64,000 bases of DNA from Niveispirillum irakense DSM 11586 (GCF_000429645.1 NZ_KE386933.1:558001-622000), one strand, 5' to 3'; positions 10,218-19,595 are shown, numbered from the stretch's first letter. A program made the numbers and translations. The notes: generated from the sequence alone by a model not told the origin.

Positions 10218-10237
10218 AAAAGCCCGAATGGGCTTTT
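10218..10237. terminator. Short hairpin with flanking A/T runs, possible bidirectional terminator
   Basis: An 8-bp stem (AAAAGCCC / GGGCTTTT) with loop GAAT carries a T run on either strand. It lies about 210 bases downstream of the rnpB 3' end on the minus strand, so it could stop read-through from rnpB into the mraZ regulatory region. Confidence 0.4.
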
Positions 10238-10450
10238 AGCATCGAATAAGCATCAAAAATCGAAGTAATATCCTGACTCTGGCAAGAGTTATCTATATAT
10301 GGTGTCTTGTGATGGTTAATAGGCAATATATATGGTGGATTCGCGCTGATTTGCCGGCCAAAAAGCTTGGCAAATGCTGGGTCGTAGGACACGCCCCGCC
10401 TCAACCGCTCAAGCGGTGAAAATAGTTACATGTGGTTAACATAGTAAAAT

Positions 10451-10878
<428 letters not shown>

Positions 10879-10886
10879 CAGGCGTT

Positions 10887-11687
10887 CTAGGCGTCGCGCT
10901 TATCAAATGCAACAGTTCCGGTGGTTTCCTGGCGGATCAGCGCGCGCAGGGCAGCCACGCTTGGTTCATCCGCCCCGCGGCCCAGGCTGCCGGGGCACCA
11001 GTGACGTTGGAACGCGACCAGGGCCATTTCGGCCTTTTCATCCCATAAAATCCCAAATGGCCTTTTTCCGTCCCATGAAATCCCATGGGGGACGTCGCTG
11101 GCGGCTGTTTCATAACCCAGGTGTCCCAGAAGAAGCCGAACTTCGCCCAAATCAGCGGGTCGGTGATCATCCGGGCACGGCGCCGGCCAGATGCCGATGC
11201 CGGCGTCGGCCAGGGCTTTCCACTCAAACAGCTCGCCGGGATCCTGCTTCCGGCCGGGCGCCACATCGGAATGGCCCAGCACCCGTAGCGGCTGGATAGC
11301 ATGCCGTGAACAGATATCCTGCGCCAGTGCTGCCAGCGCCGTCATCTGGGCGCGGGGGAAAGGCCGATAGCCCCATTCATGCCCCGGATTGACGAGTTCG
11401 ATCCCGATCGACCGGCTGTTAATATCCGTTTCGCCCCGCCAATAGGCCCGGCCCGCATGCCAGGCCCGGCGATCCTCCGCGACCAGACGGTAGATGGTGC
11501 CGTCTTCGTCAATCATGTAATGCGCGCTGACCTCCGCCGCGGGGTCGCACAGCCGGTGCAGGGCGCCGGCCGCATCCGGCATTCCCGTATAATGCAGCAG
11601 CAGCATATCCGGCGCGCCGCCCAGGCGGGGCCCATGATTGGGGCTGGGATGGTCGATCAGGGGCGGCATGGCATTGATGTCGGACAT
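10887..11687 (-). CDS. N-acetylmuramoyl-L-alanine amidase, AmiD/AmpD type with peptidoglycan-binding tail
   Basis: Zinc amidase that cleaves the MurNAc-L-Ala bond of peptidoglycan or anhydro-muropeptides. The protein has 266 residues. The Amidase_2 fold covers about 15-175: the first zinc ligand region MLLHYTGMP, AHYMIDEDGTIYRLV, a conserved AWHAG, NSRSIGIELVNPGHE and the C-terminal zinc motif LGHSDVAPGRKQDPG. A PG-binding-like tail (about 180-255) contains DEKAEMALVAFQRHW. Between these blocks sits an apparent in-frame insert, VPHGISWDGKRPFGILW, encoded by a TGGG decamer array (11042-11085). No signal peptide is evident. The gene is followed by rnpB on the same strand. Confidence 0.9.
   Translation of the reverse strand: MSDINAMPPLIDHPSPNHGPRLGGAPDMLLLHYTGMPDAAGALHRLCDPAAEVSAHYMIDEDGTIYRLVAEDRRAWHAGRAYWRGETDINSRSIGIELVNPGHEWGYRPFPRAQMTALAALAQDICSRHAIQPLRVLGHSDVAPGRKQDPGELFEWKALADAGIGIWPAPCPDDHRPADLGEVRLLLGHLGYETAASDVPHGISWDGKRPFGILWDEKAEMALVAFQRHWCPGSLGRGADEPSVAALRALIRQETTGTVAFDKRDA
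11042..11085 (-). repeat. Decamer array TGGGATTTYA inside the amidase gene
   Basis: On the coding (minus) strand TGGG begins at 11085, 11075, 11055 and 11045, all in one 10-bp register, with the unit at 11065 degenerate. The units TGGGATTTCA and TGGGATTTTA closely match TGGGATATCA and TGGGTTTTTA upstream of mraZ. The array is read in frame as part of the amidase. Confidence 0.7.
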
Positions 11688-12000
11688 AGCCCTCTCAACC
11701 TGCGTGATGGCACCCGCATTGTCGATCCACTGTTTTCAGCCATCCGTCCCGCCATGGCGGCCTGGATTGATCAGTAGTCCTTATAGCGCTCGCGACATGG
11801 CCTGTCCGGTACGGATGGGGCAGGTCGCCTATGTGGCACCAAGTGGACCTTTGCGCCCATGTCATACTCCTGCATGATCCGCTAACCCTCATCATTCGTA
11901 TAGGGTGCTGGACGTGGATTTATCATCGACGCCGCTTAAATTTACATGCGCTTGAATGAGCCTTCGCAGTGAAAGCCCGGTATCTGCGAAGAGAGTTCAT
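11688..12000. other. Intergenic region between divergent amidase and chemoreceptor genes
   Basis: The 313 bases hold no gene I can support. The right half becomes AT-richer (around 11880-11960) and probably carries the promoter of the chemoreceptor gene, but no confident -35/-10 pair was identified. Confidence 0.5.
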
Positions 12001-13707
12001 ATGATTGCAGATAATGAAGAAGAGGAATTCAGCGTCATGACATATGCGATGCAGGCACAGGAAGCACAGGCACGGCGGCTTGCTTCCTTTAAAATTACCG
12101 AGGCCGACATTTCCATTATTCAGGACATGGGATCTGATTTTGCCCGTGACAGTCTGCCGGGCTTGCTGAAGCAGTGGCATTCCCGCTTCGCCGCCTGGCC
12201 GGAAATCCAGTCGGCCCTGGCCAGCCCCGATGTGCATGCAGTCCGGGTGGATCATTGGAAGCGGGCAGTATCTGGCCGGATCGATGCGGATTTTCTGGCC
12301 TCGGCCAACCGTCTGGCCAAGGCTTTCTTTGATAATAACGTCCCCGGATATGCCGTAGCCATCTGCCACAACACAGTGTTGAATGGCATTGCGGAGGCGC
12401 TGGGCCTTGATGATCCGGCGCGTACAGGGCTTTTCGGCAGGAGGGACGGGCGCAAACAGGCTTTGCGCCAGGCGTTGACCAAACTTGTCTGGCTGGACCT
12501 GGAACTGCTGCTGGAAACCTATGCCGAGGCGGAGCATGCCAGCCGGGCACAGGCCTTGAGCAAGATGGCCGAGACGGTGGAGCGGGAGGCCAGCATCGCC
12601 GTGGAACAGGTCGCATCCCGGACCAGCGGCATGGCGCGCGACGCGGAAGGCATGGCCGGTTCCGCCCAGCGTGTAGGGGCGAATGCCCAGGATGTGGCCG
12701 GTTCGGCGCGCGAGGCGTTGAATAATGCGCAGACGGTTGCCAGCGCCACGGAGCAACTGGTCGGTTCCATCCGGGAGATTGCCGGTCAGGTCGCCCATTC
12801 CAACAAGGTCACCCGGCAGGCGGTTCAGACCGGCGATCATGCCCATGCGACGATCCAGTCCCTGTCCGAAACGGTGGGGCGGATCGGCGAGGTGGCGCAG
12901 ATGATTTCCGATATTGCTGCCCAGACTAATCTTCTGGCCTTGAACGCAACGATTGAAGCGGCGCGCGCCGGGGAAGCAGGCAAAGGCTTTGCTGTTGTGG
13001 CGCAGGAGGTGAAGTCGCTGGCCAATCAGACGGCGCGGGCGACGGAGGATATTGCCGGTCAGATCACGGCGATCCAGACGGTCACCGAGTCAGCCGTGAA
13101 GGCCGTATCGGACATCGGGGCGGCGATTGATGAAATTGATCATGTTTCCAACGCCATCGCCGCCGCTATTGAGGAACAGTCTGCCGCGACGCAGGAGATT
13201 GGCCGGAATGTGGCTGCAACGTCCGCTGCCGTCAGGGATGTGAGCAATAATATCGCCACCGTCTCCGATGAAGCGCTCCGCACAGGTGAACAAGCGGCCC
13301 AGGTCAAGGCGGGTTCGGCAGATGTGGCGGGCAGCATCACGGATTTGCGGCGGGTGCTGGTCCGGGTCGTGCGCACCAGCACGGAGGAGGCCAACCGCCG
13401 CCGCAAACCCCGCTACACGGTGGACGAAATGTGCCTGCTCCAACTGGATGGGGCGGCGGCGCAAGAGGGGCGGCTGATTAATCTGTCCGAAGGTGGCGCC
13501 ATGATCCGGCTGGCACAGGGGAAAGCAATCGTGGGGGCTGATGGGCACCTGGCCTTGCCGCGCCTGCCGGCTTTTGCCACCCGCCTGCGTGTTCTGACGG
13601 TGGATCAGGAGACGGTGCATGTGAAATTCGATATTTCGGACAGTCAGGCTTCCTCCTTCCACCGCGCGTTCGATGAACTGACCCGCGGGCTGCCGGAAGC
13701 GGCGTAA
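12001..13707 (+). CDS. Soluble chemoreceptor with protoglobin-like sensor and C-terminal PilZ domain
   Basis: Cytoplasmic methyl-accepting chemotaxis protein with no membrane segment. An N-terminal globin-coupled-sensor-like domain (about residues 10-160, from [16 protein letters not shown] to [13 protein letters not shown]) leads to the MCP signalling helices with the hairpin tip [20 protein letters not shown] near 325. The C-terminal PilZ domain (about 460-560) has both c-di-GMP motifs, RRRKPR (RxxxR) and NLSEGG (NxSxxG). The usual proximal heme histidine of protoglobins is replaced: the aligned segment reads [15 protein letters not shown], with Phe where His is expected. The start is uncertain: ATG 12001 (AAGAGAG upstream) or ATG 12037 (AGAGGAA upstream). 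It would couple sensing to CheA and to c-di-GMP. Confidence 0.88.
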   Translation: MIADNEEEEFSVMTYAMQAQEAQARRLASFKITEADISIIQDMGSDFARDSLPGLLKQWHSRFAAWPEIQSALASPDVHAVRVDHWKRAVSGRIDADFLASANRLAKAFFDNNVPGYAVAICHNTVLNGIAEALGLDDPARTGLFGRRDGRKQALRQALTKLVWLDLELLLETYAEAEHASRAQALSKMAETVEREASIAVEQVASRTSGMARDAEGMAGSAQRVGANAQDVAGSAREALNNAQTVASATEQLVGSIREIAGQVAHSNKVTRQAVQTGDHAHATIQSLSETVGRIGEVAQMISDIAAQTNLLALNATIEAARAGEAGKGFAVVAQEVKSLANQTARATEDIAGQITAIQTVTESAVKAVSDIGAAIDEIDHVSNAIAAAIEEQSAATQEIGRNVAATSAAVRDVSNNIATVSDEALRTGEQAAQVKAGSADVAGSITDLRRVLVRVVRTSTEEANRRRKPRYTVDEMCLLQLDGAAAQEGRLINLSEGGAMIRLAQGKAIVGADGHLALPRLPAFATRLRVLTVDQETVHVKFDISDSQASSFHRAFDELTRGLPEAA

Positions 13708-13887
13708 AGGGCAGGGGGGGACCTGCCTTCTCGCCCATGCCGGTATCCCTGTCCAGGATGTTTCGTATGATCAGGCCATCTTGTCGGATGGTCCGCAATG
13801 ATTGCCTGATTTTCCATAGGGTTTGGGTCCGGCTTCTTTTACCCTCATCTGGATCGGACAATTCTGTCTGTTGGAGGACGCGGGAAG

Positions 13888-14805
13888 ATGGAACGGCATC
13901 GGGCATTGGCATCGCTGATTGACCGGTACTGTGAGGGGGATGGGGTCCACAGCACGCCCCTTCCCCGTGTCGGCCTGATCCGCATGTCCAGCCCGACGGA
14001 GGAAATCCACACCCTTCATCAACCGGCCCTGTGCATCATTGCCCAGGGCAGCAAGCGGGTGATGGTGGGCGATCTGGTTCTCACCTATGACCGGGCCAAA
14101 TATCTGGTCGTGTCGGTCGATCTGCCGGTGATCGGGCAGGTGCTGGAAGCAAGCGCGGACGCGCCCTATCTCTGCTTCCGGCTTGACCTGGACCCCACTG
14201 TGCTGGCGGGGCTGTTGCTGGAACAGCCGGCTGCTGCCGTGCCAGCGGCGGCCACCATGGCGCCGGGTCCCGGCCTGTCGCTGGGGGTATGTGATCCCGA
14301 TATAATGGATGCGGTGATCCGGCTGCTGCGCCTGCTGGACCAGCCGGCCCATATTCCCGTTCTGGCGCCGCTGGTGGAGCGGGAGATCCTTTACCGTCTG
14401 CTGTGCGCGGATGGGGCGTCGCGGCTGCGCCAGATTGCCATGGGGGAAAGCCGGCTGGCGCAGGTGAACCGCGCCATCGACTGGATCAAACGCCATTACG
14501 ACCAGCCCTTCAGCGGCGATGCCGTGGCAGATGCAGCCGGGATGAGCGTTTCCGCCCTGCATGAGCATTTCAAGGCGGTCACCGCCATGAGCCCGTTGCA
14601 ATATCAAAAGCAATTGCGTCTGCAGGAGGCGCGGCGGCTGATCCTGGCCGCTGCGATGGATGCGGCCACCGCCGGCTTTCGCGTCGGGTATGAAAGCCCG
14701 TCCCAGTTCAGCCGGGAATATCGCCGCCTGTTCGGCGCCCCGCCCCTGCGCGATGTGGCGCGGCTGCGCGCGGCGCAAGGGGCGGGGCAGGGGATGGTCG
14801 TTTGA
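13888..14805 (+). CDS. AraC-family transcriptional regulator
   Basis: The 305-residue protein has an AraC_N cupin-like N-terminal domain (ALCIIAQGSKRVMVGDLVLTY, about 45-75) of the type found in AraC_N (PF06719) regulators. Two C-terminal helix-turn-helix motifs follow (about 205-300: SGDAVADAAGMSVSALHEHF and VGYESPSQFSREYRRLFGAP). The target is unknown. It converges on the GH84 gene and nothing next to it identifies an effector. The 180-base gap before it holds no gene. Confidence 0.9.
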   Translation: MERHRALASLIDRYCEGDGVHSTPLPRVGLIRMSSPTEEIHTLHQPALCIIAQGSKRVMVGDLVLTYDRAKYLVVSVDLPVIGQVLEASADAPYLCFRLDLDPTVLAGLLLEQPAAAVPAAATMAPGPGLSLGVCDPDIMDAVIRLLRLLDQPAHIPVLAPLVEREILYRLLCADGASRLRQIAMGESRLAQVNRAIDWIKRHYDQPFSGDAVADAAGMSVSALHEHFKAVTAMSPLQYQKQLRLQEARRLILAAAMDAATAGFRVGYESPSQFSREYRRLFGAPPLRDVARLRAAQGAGQGMVV

Positions 14806-14847
14806 CGGGGCGGCCCGCCCGCTTTGCCGCCCCCGACGCCCTTTCGG

Positions 14848-16797
14848 TTATTTGCGTGCCTTGGGCAGATAAATCAGGCGGGGGGCGTCCGTCACAAATG
14901 TATCGAGAACGCCGTCGGCAATTTTCACCGGCCCGCCAAAGCGGGTCGCGCCTTGGATCGATTGGATATTTGCCGCTGCAACCGCCAGCTTCTGCGCCTC
15001 ATGGAAGTAACGCGAAGCGGCATCGCTGCCCGCAAAGGCGGCTTCAAGCCCATCAACCGTCAGGCGCAGGGAGCGGCCCCACACGTGGGCGGCATCCAGC
15101 CAGGGGTCGGCTTCGGCGACAAAGCCGGGCACCGTGACCCCGGCGCGTATCCTGTCGGGCGCGGCGACCAGGGCATCGGCGGCGTCACCCAGGGCGGCCA
15201 GGGCCGGGCGGATGGTCGCCGGGTTGCCATCGGCCAGCGCATCGCGGGCATTATCAATCAAGCCCTTCAGCCGGGGGGCCTGGGGTTGCCAGGGAAGATG
15301 GCCGAAGGTCGGCGCGACATGCTGTGTGTCGAAGAAGGTCAGCAAGGCCTGGGTTACGATGGGGTCGTCACCGGCAAGGTCGCGGGCGGCCGCCCGCCAG
15401 GTCCGCTGCGCGTCATAGCCTTTGTCGTTCCAGGCGAAGGCCAGCAACCCCGCCACGGCTGGCCGGCTGGCGACTTCCTGGTTCATCGGGTTGGCGACAA
15501 TGCCGCTCAGCTCTCCCGACAGGCCGGCTTCCCGGCGGTCATAGGGGGCCAGCAGCAGACGCCCGGTGGTTTCGGCGAAATCATTGACGGGGTAATTGTC
15601 CCACAGCAGGGTCATGCGGCCGAAAGCCTTCGTCGCATTGCGGGCATCAGCAACGGAAATGAAGGACGGCACCACATCCGTGCCCGTCCATTGCACGACG
15701 ACGCGCGGATCGAGATGCTCCCGCAGGGCGGCCTTGTAGGGGGATTCCGTGGCGTTGAAATATTCCGTCGGCACGGTGATCAACGCGCCGTGGCCGGCTG
15801 CGGCAATATCCGCCTGCACGATGTTCAGCAGCTTGGCTTGGGCGATAGCGGCAGCCCGCTCCCCAGGGGCACCGAAGGTCGCCTGATCGGCGTCACAGTT
15901 CCATTTCGTATATTCGATATCGTCGAAGGCGATATAGAAACTGCGGACCCCCAGGTCCCGCAGGACGCCAAACTTGCGCCGGATGGCCTCCAGATCGGCC
16001 GCATCACTGTAGCAGATCGACGGACCGGGCGAGAGGGCGTAGACGAAATTCACATGTTCATGATTGGCGACCTGGATCACCTGACCCAGTTCGTTCAGCG
16101 TTTCCGTGGGATAAGGCTCGCGCCACTGATCGCGGGCAAACAGATCATCCTTGGGGCTGTAAATATAGGTGTTTGCCTTGTAGCGGGCCAGGAAGGCGAT
16201 ATGGGCCTTACGCTCCGCCATGGTCCAGGGCTTGCCGTAGAAGCCTTCCACCGTGCCCCGCACCGGCATTGCCGGATAATCCGCAATAGACAGGGATCCA
16301 ATCTGCCCGTGCCGGACGATCTGACGGAAGGTGTGTGCGGCATGATAAAGACCGTCACTATCCTTGCCGGCCAGGACGATCAGGCCGCCGCCCTCTGTGG
16401 CGCGACTGCCAAGCGCATAGGCTTCAGCGTGATCGGGTACGGTGATACCCACACGGTCCAGCGCGTCCCGTACCGTGGAGTTCTCCGCCGTGCCCAGCAC
16501 GATCTGGACCCGCTCCGACCGTTTGGACAGGGAGGTGGCGGTCTGAATGTCCGCCACGCCCGCCGCCGCCAGAACGGCCCGTACCTGTTGTTCCGTTGCC
16601 GGGTCCATACCCTTCGGCTGTACGATCACCACCGCTTTGCCGAGGGCGAAATCCGTGCCCGTCAATTCCACCGATGCAGGGGTGGGGAAGATTGCCGGGG
16701 CCGTGGCCGCCTTGGCGGGGGTTGATGCCACCAACAGCAAGCCCAAGGCCCCGCTGGCAATCAAGGTTCCGGGATTGACGGATCGGGTTTCCCGCAT
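14848..16797 (-). CDS. Exported GH84 beta-N-acetylglucosaminidase
   Basis: Predicted exported glycosidase removing beta-linked GlcNAc (GH84, hyaluronidase/O-GlcNAcase family). The 649 residues start with a signal peptide (about 1-31, TLIASGALGLLLVAST then AKA). A GH20b-like N-terminal domain (about 33-165) precedes the catalytic barrel, with the family signature RGTVEGFYGKPW at 180-191, SPKDD near 214-218 and the catalytic Asp pair Asp292-Asp293 in FYIAFDDIEY. The C-terminal about 150 residues are helical. Natural substrates are unclear; bacterial members act on glycans or on peptidoglycan-like GlcNAc. It is monocistronic. Confidence 0.9.
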   Translation of the reverse strand: MRETRSVNPGTLIASGALGLLLVASTPAKAATAPAIFPTPASVELTGTDFALGKAVVIVQPKGMDPATEQQVRAVLAAAGVADIQTATSLSKRSERVQIVLGTAENSTVRDALDRVGITVPDHAEAYALGSRATEGGGLIVLAGKDSDGLYHAAHTFRQIVRHGQIGSLSIADYPAMPVRGTVEGFYGKPWTMAERKAHIAFLARYKANTYIYSPKDDLFARDQWREPYPTETLNELGQVIQVANHEHVNFVYALSPGPSICYSDAADLEAIRRKFGVLRDLGVRSFYIAFDDIEYTKWNCDADQATFGAPGERAAAIAQAKLLNIVQADIAAAGHGALITVPTEYFNATESPYKAALREHLDPRVVVQWTGTDVVPSFISVADARNATKAFGRMTLLWDNYPVNDFAETTGRLLLAPYDRREAGLSGELSGIVANPMNQEVASRPAVAGLLAFAWNDKGYDAQRTWRAAARDLAGDDPIVTQALLTFFDTQHVAPTFGHLPWQPQAPRLKGLIDNARDALADGNPATIRPALAALGDAADALVAAPDRIRAGVTVPGFVAEADPWLDAAHVWGRSLRLTVDGLEAAFAGSDAASRYFHEAQKLAVAAANIQSIQGATRFGGPVKIADGVLDTFVTDAPRLIYLPKARK

Positions 16798-16848
16798 CGA
16801 TATGGCTCCACGGCTTTATTGGTATTTTCCTGGTATCATTCGTGGTCT

Positions 16849-16877
16849 GGTGGGTCCAGGGCCAATCTGGACCCACC
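16849..16877. terminator. Hairpin downstream of the SDR gene
   Basis: An 11-bp perfect stem (GGTGGGTCCAG / CTGGACCCACC) with a 7-base loop lies just past the stop of the minus-strand SDR gene and before the GH84 start. It has no clear T run, so it may be an imperfect terminator or simply a transcript-stabilising hairpin. Confidence 0.4.
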
Positions 16878-16903
16878 GGGTTTGATCCTCGTTGCGCGGT
16901 GGT

Positions 16904-17638
16904 TCAGTAGGGGCTGGCTGTGGGGCGGACAATCAACTCGCTTACATCCACATCGGCCGGCTGTTCGATAGCATAGGCGACGGCGCGGGCGATGGCATCC
17001 GGCGTCAGGGCGATCCGGCGGAAATCCACCATCGCGGCCTTGGCGCCGGGATCGGTGATGGTGCCGGCCAGTTCGCTTTCCACCACGCCAGGGCAGATGG
17101 TGGTAACGCGGACCTTGTCATTCTCCTGCCGCAGCCCTTCGGAAAGGGCCCAGACGGCATATTTGGTAGCGCAATAAACAGCGGCGGTCGGGTAGACTTG
17201 ATGCGCACCGATGGAGGCCAGATTGATGATCTGGCCCTTTTCACGGGCCTGCATGCCGGGCAGCACAGCGGCAATGCCATGCAGTACGCCCCGGATATTC
17301 ACATCAATCATCCGGTCCCACTCATCCACCTTCAGGGCGGCCAGCGGGGACAGGGGCATCAGCCCGGCATTATTGACCAGCACGTCGGCGGGCCCAAACT
17401 CAGTTTCAGCAAAACGGGCGAAGCGGTCGAAATCCGCGCGATCCGTGACATCCAGCGCCTGGAACCGCAGCTGCCCGCCGGCGGCGGTGATTTCTGCCGC
17501 CAGCGTGGCCAGCCGGTCGATGCGCCGTGCGCCCAGCACCACCTTGGCACCCTTCGCCGCCAGATGGCGGGCGATGGCCTCCCCGATGCCGCTGCTGGCG
17601 CCGGTAATCAGTACGGTCTTGCCTTCGATCTGGGACAT
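16904..17638 (-). CDS. Short-chain dehydrogenase/reductase
   Basis: Classical SDR of 244 residues, NAD(P)-dependent, cytoplasmic. I chose ATG 17638 (MSQIEGKTVLITGASSGIG) because it has GGAGG upstream and places the cofactor loop at the usual position; the frame opens further to 17737. Motifs present: TGASSGIG, NNAG (VLVNNAGLMPL), and the catalytic Tyr-x-x-x-Lys in VYCATKYAVWAL, with Ser in INLASIGAHQ. Arg in LGARRIDRL suggests NADPH preference. The substrate cannot be named. Confidence 0.92.
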   Translation of the reverse strand: MSQIEGKTVLITGASSGIGEAIARHLAAKGAKVVLGARRIDRLATLAAEITAAGGQLRFQALDVTDRADFDRFARFAETEFGPADVLVNNAGLMPLSPLAALKVDEWDRMIDVNIRGVLHGIAAVLPGMQAREKGQIINLASIGAHQVYPTAAVYCATKYAVWALSEGLRQENDKVRVTTICPGVVESELAGTITDPGAKAAMVDFRRIALTPDAIARAVAYAIEQPADVDVSELIVRPTASPY

Positions 17639-17775
17639 TGACCCATCCTCCAGTCCATGCCGGGCATTGGCCCTGGCTTCGGATAGGAAAATGGCGCCAA
17701 ATGAGGGGAGAGCGGTAGAACAGCACTCCAGCATCATTGCCTGATTTTCCGGGAAATGCTGGCCGTGTTGGCTGG

Positions 17776-17810
17776 AAAGAAAAAGGCCCGGATCGTCGCT
17801 GATCCGGGCC
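17776..17810 (-). terminator. Rho-independent terminator downstream of ETF-QO
   Basis: On the minus strand the stem GGCCCGGATC / GATCCGGGCC (10 bp, 6-base loop) is followed by TTTTTCTTT. This is a textbook terminator for the ETF-QO transcript. Confidence 0.85.
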
Positions 17811-17823
17811 CTTGCTTTATACC

Positions 17824-17857
17824 AACTTCCCGTGATCGTGACCGATCACGGGAAGTT
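17824..17857. repeat. Perfect 15-bp inverted repeat
   Basis: AACTTCCCGTGATCG and its exact complement are separated by TGAC. It lies between the ETF-QO stop and its terminator. On the plus strand it is followed by TTTTG. It may be a second, plus-directed terminator or an intergenic palindrome. Confidence 0.6.
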
Positions 17858-17933
17858 TTGTGGTCTCTCAGGCGCCGGGCTGGCGGTCGCCAGCCCCCCG
17901 TCAGCCAAGGGTCAAGCCCTCGGCTGACGGGCC

Positions 17934-19595
17934 TTACATGTTCGGATAGTTCGGGCCCCCGCCGCCTTCCGGCACGGTCCAGACGATATTCTGGGTCGGG
18001 TCCTTGATGTCGCAGGTTTTGCAATGGACGCAGTTCTGCGCGTTGATCACGAAGCGCGGATTGCTGCCATCATCATCGCGCATCACCTCGTACACCCCGG
18101 CGGGGCAATAACGCTGCGCCGGCTCATCATAGGTGGGCAGGTTATAGGCGATGGGGATGGTGGGGTCCTTCAGCTTCAGGTGCGCCGGCTGGTTTTCCTC
18201 GTGATTGGTGTTGGAGATGAACACCGAGGACAGCCGGTCGAAGCTGAATACCCCGTCGGGCTTGGGATATTTGATCTTCCGTGCGGCAGAGGCGGGCACC
18301 AGGCTTTCATGATCGGCCTTGGTATGGTGCAGCGTATAGGGCAGCAGCTTGCCCAGGCCCAGATCATGCAGCCACATCTGCAGGCCGCCATGCAGGTTGC
18401 CCAGCATCAGCCCGGCCTTCAGGCCCGGCTTGACGTTGCGCACCTTATAAAGGTCTTCGTGGACCCAGCTCTGCTTCCAGGCGGCTTCGTAATTATCCAG
18501 CTTGTCGCCGCCCTCAACGCCAGCCGTCAACCGCTCGAACGCGGCTTCAGCGGCCAGCATGCCGGTCTTCATGGCATTATGGGTGCCCTTGATCCGGGGC
18601 ACATTGACGAAGCCGGCAGAACAGCCGATCAGCGCGCCGCCGGGGAAGGTCAACGTCGGTACTGATTGCAGCCCGCCCTCATTGATGGCGCGCGCGCCAT
18701 AGGACAGGCGCTTGCCGCCTTCCAGATACTTCTTGATGAACGGGTGCTGCTTGAAGCGCTGGAATTCCTCAAACGGGGACAGATGCGGATTCTGGTAATC
18801 CAGGTTCACCACAAAGCCGATGGAAACCTGATTATCTTCCAGATGATACATCCAGGAACCGCCGGCGGTTTTGCTGTCCAGCGGCCAGCCCTGGGTGTGC
18901 ATCACCAGACCCTGCTGATGCAGTTCCGGGTCGATCTGCCACAGTTCCTTGATGCCGATGCCGTATTTCTGCACATCGCAATCGGCCCGCAGGTTGAACT
19001 TCTCCATCAGCAGCTTGGAGAGGTTGCCGCGCACCCCTTCGGCGAAGAAGGTGTATTTGCCGTGCAACTCCATGCCCGGCGTATAATTGTGCGTATGCTC
19101 ACCGTCCTTGCCGATGCCCATATCGCCGGTGGCCACACCCTTGACGGAGCCATCCTCGTTATACAGCACCTCGGCGGCGGCGAAGCCGGGATAGATCTCC
19201 ACGCCCAGCTCTTCGGCCTGACCTGCCAGCCAGCGGCACAGGTTGCCCAGGCTGATGGCGTAATTGCCGTCATTATGCATCAAGGGCGGCAGCAGGAAGT
19301 TGGGAACGCGGATGCCGCCCTTGTCGGACAGGATATAGAAGCGGTCGTCGGTGACGGGGGTGTTCAGCGGTGCCCCCTTCTCCTTCCAGTCGGGGATCAA
19401 CTCGTTCAGGGCCTTGGGGTCGATGACGTTACCCGACAGGATGTGGGCACCGACCTCCGACCCTTTCTCGATCACGCAGACGCTGATCTCCTGGCCCTTC
19501 TCGGCCGATAATTGCTTCAGTCGGATCGCGGCGGACAGGCCGGACGGCCCTGCGCCAACGATCACGACATCATATTCCATCGATTCGCGTTCCAT
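17934..19595 (-). CDS. Electron-transfer flavoprotein:ubiquinone oxidoreductase
   Basis: Membrane-associated flavoprotein that passes electrons from ETF, reduced by acyl-CoA dehydrogenases, to ubiquinone. I chose the ATG at 19595 (MERESMEYDVVIVGAGPSGL), the common alphaproteobacterial start, giving 553 residues. An FAD-binding GAGPSGLSAAIRLKQ is followed by ILSGNVIDPKALNELIPDW, GCSAGFVNVPRIKGTHNAM and a C-terminal 4Fe-4S domain with Cys ligands in RYCPAGVYEV and NCVHCKTCDIKDPTQNI. It is the likely electron outlet of the beta-oxidation cluster at 57966-63614. Confidence 0.96.
   Translation of the reverse strand: MERESMEYDVVIVGAGPSGLSAAIRLKQLSAEKGQEISVCVIEKGSEVGAHILSGNVIDPKALNELIPDWKEKGAPLNTPVTDDRFYILSDKGGIRVPNFLLPPLMHNDGNYAISLGNLCRWLAGQAEELGVEIYPGFAAAEVLYNEDGSVKGVATGDMGIGKDGEHTHNYTPGMELHGKYTFFAEGVRGNLSKLLMEKFNLRADCDVQKYGIGIKELWQIDPELHQQGLVMHTQGWPLDSKTAGGSWMYHLEDNQVSIGFVVNLDYQNPHLSPFEEFQRFKQHPFIKKYLEGGKRLSYGARAINEGGLQSVPTLTFPGGALIGCSAGFVNVPRIKGTHNAMKTGMLAAEAAFERLTAGVEGGDKLDNYEAAWKQSWVHEDLYKVRNVKPGLKAGLMLGNLHGGLQMWLHDLGLGKLLPYTLHHTKADHESLVPASAARKIKYPKPDGVFSFDRLSSVFISNTNHEENQPAHLKLKDPTIPIAYNLPTYDEPAQRYCPAGVYEVMRDDDGSNPRFVINAQNCVHCKTCDIKDPTQNIVWTVPEGGGGPNYPNM

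Larger units (their letters stand above)
9813..10450. other. AT-rich intergenic region with DnaA-box-like sites
   Basis: About 640 bases between mraZ and rnpB hold no convincing gene and are clearly richer in A+T than the surrounding DNA. Besides the TGGG array there are three DnaA-box-like 9-mers: CTATCCACA (10013-10021, one mismatch), TGTGGATAA (10037-10045, exact complement of the consensus) and TGTGGTTAA (10431-10439, one mismatch). A direct repeat ATATATGGTG occurs at 10295 and 10328. A short hairpin, AAAAGCCC/GGGCTTTT, lies at 10218-10237. Short frames here have poor start sites and codon use and are not called. Confidence 0.6.

Noticed and set aside
9921-10450. Chromosomal replication origin
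   Set aside because: Only one perfect DnaA box and two near-matches; no typical oriC neighbour genes (for example dnaA, hemE, gidA, parAB). Kept as a DnaA-site observation only.
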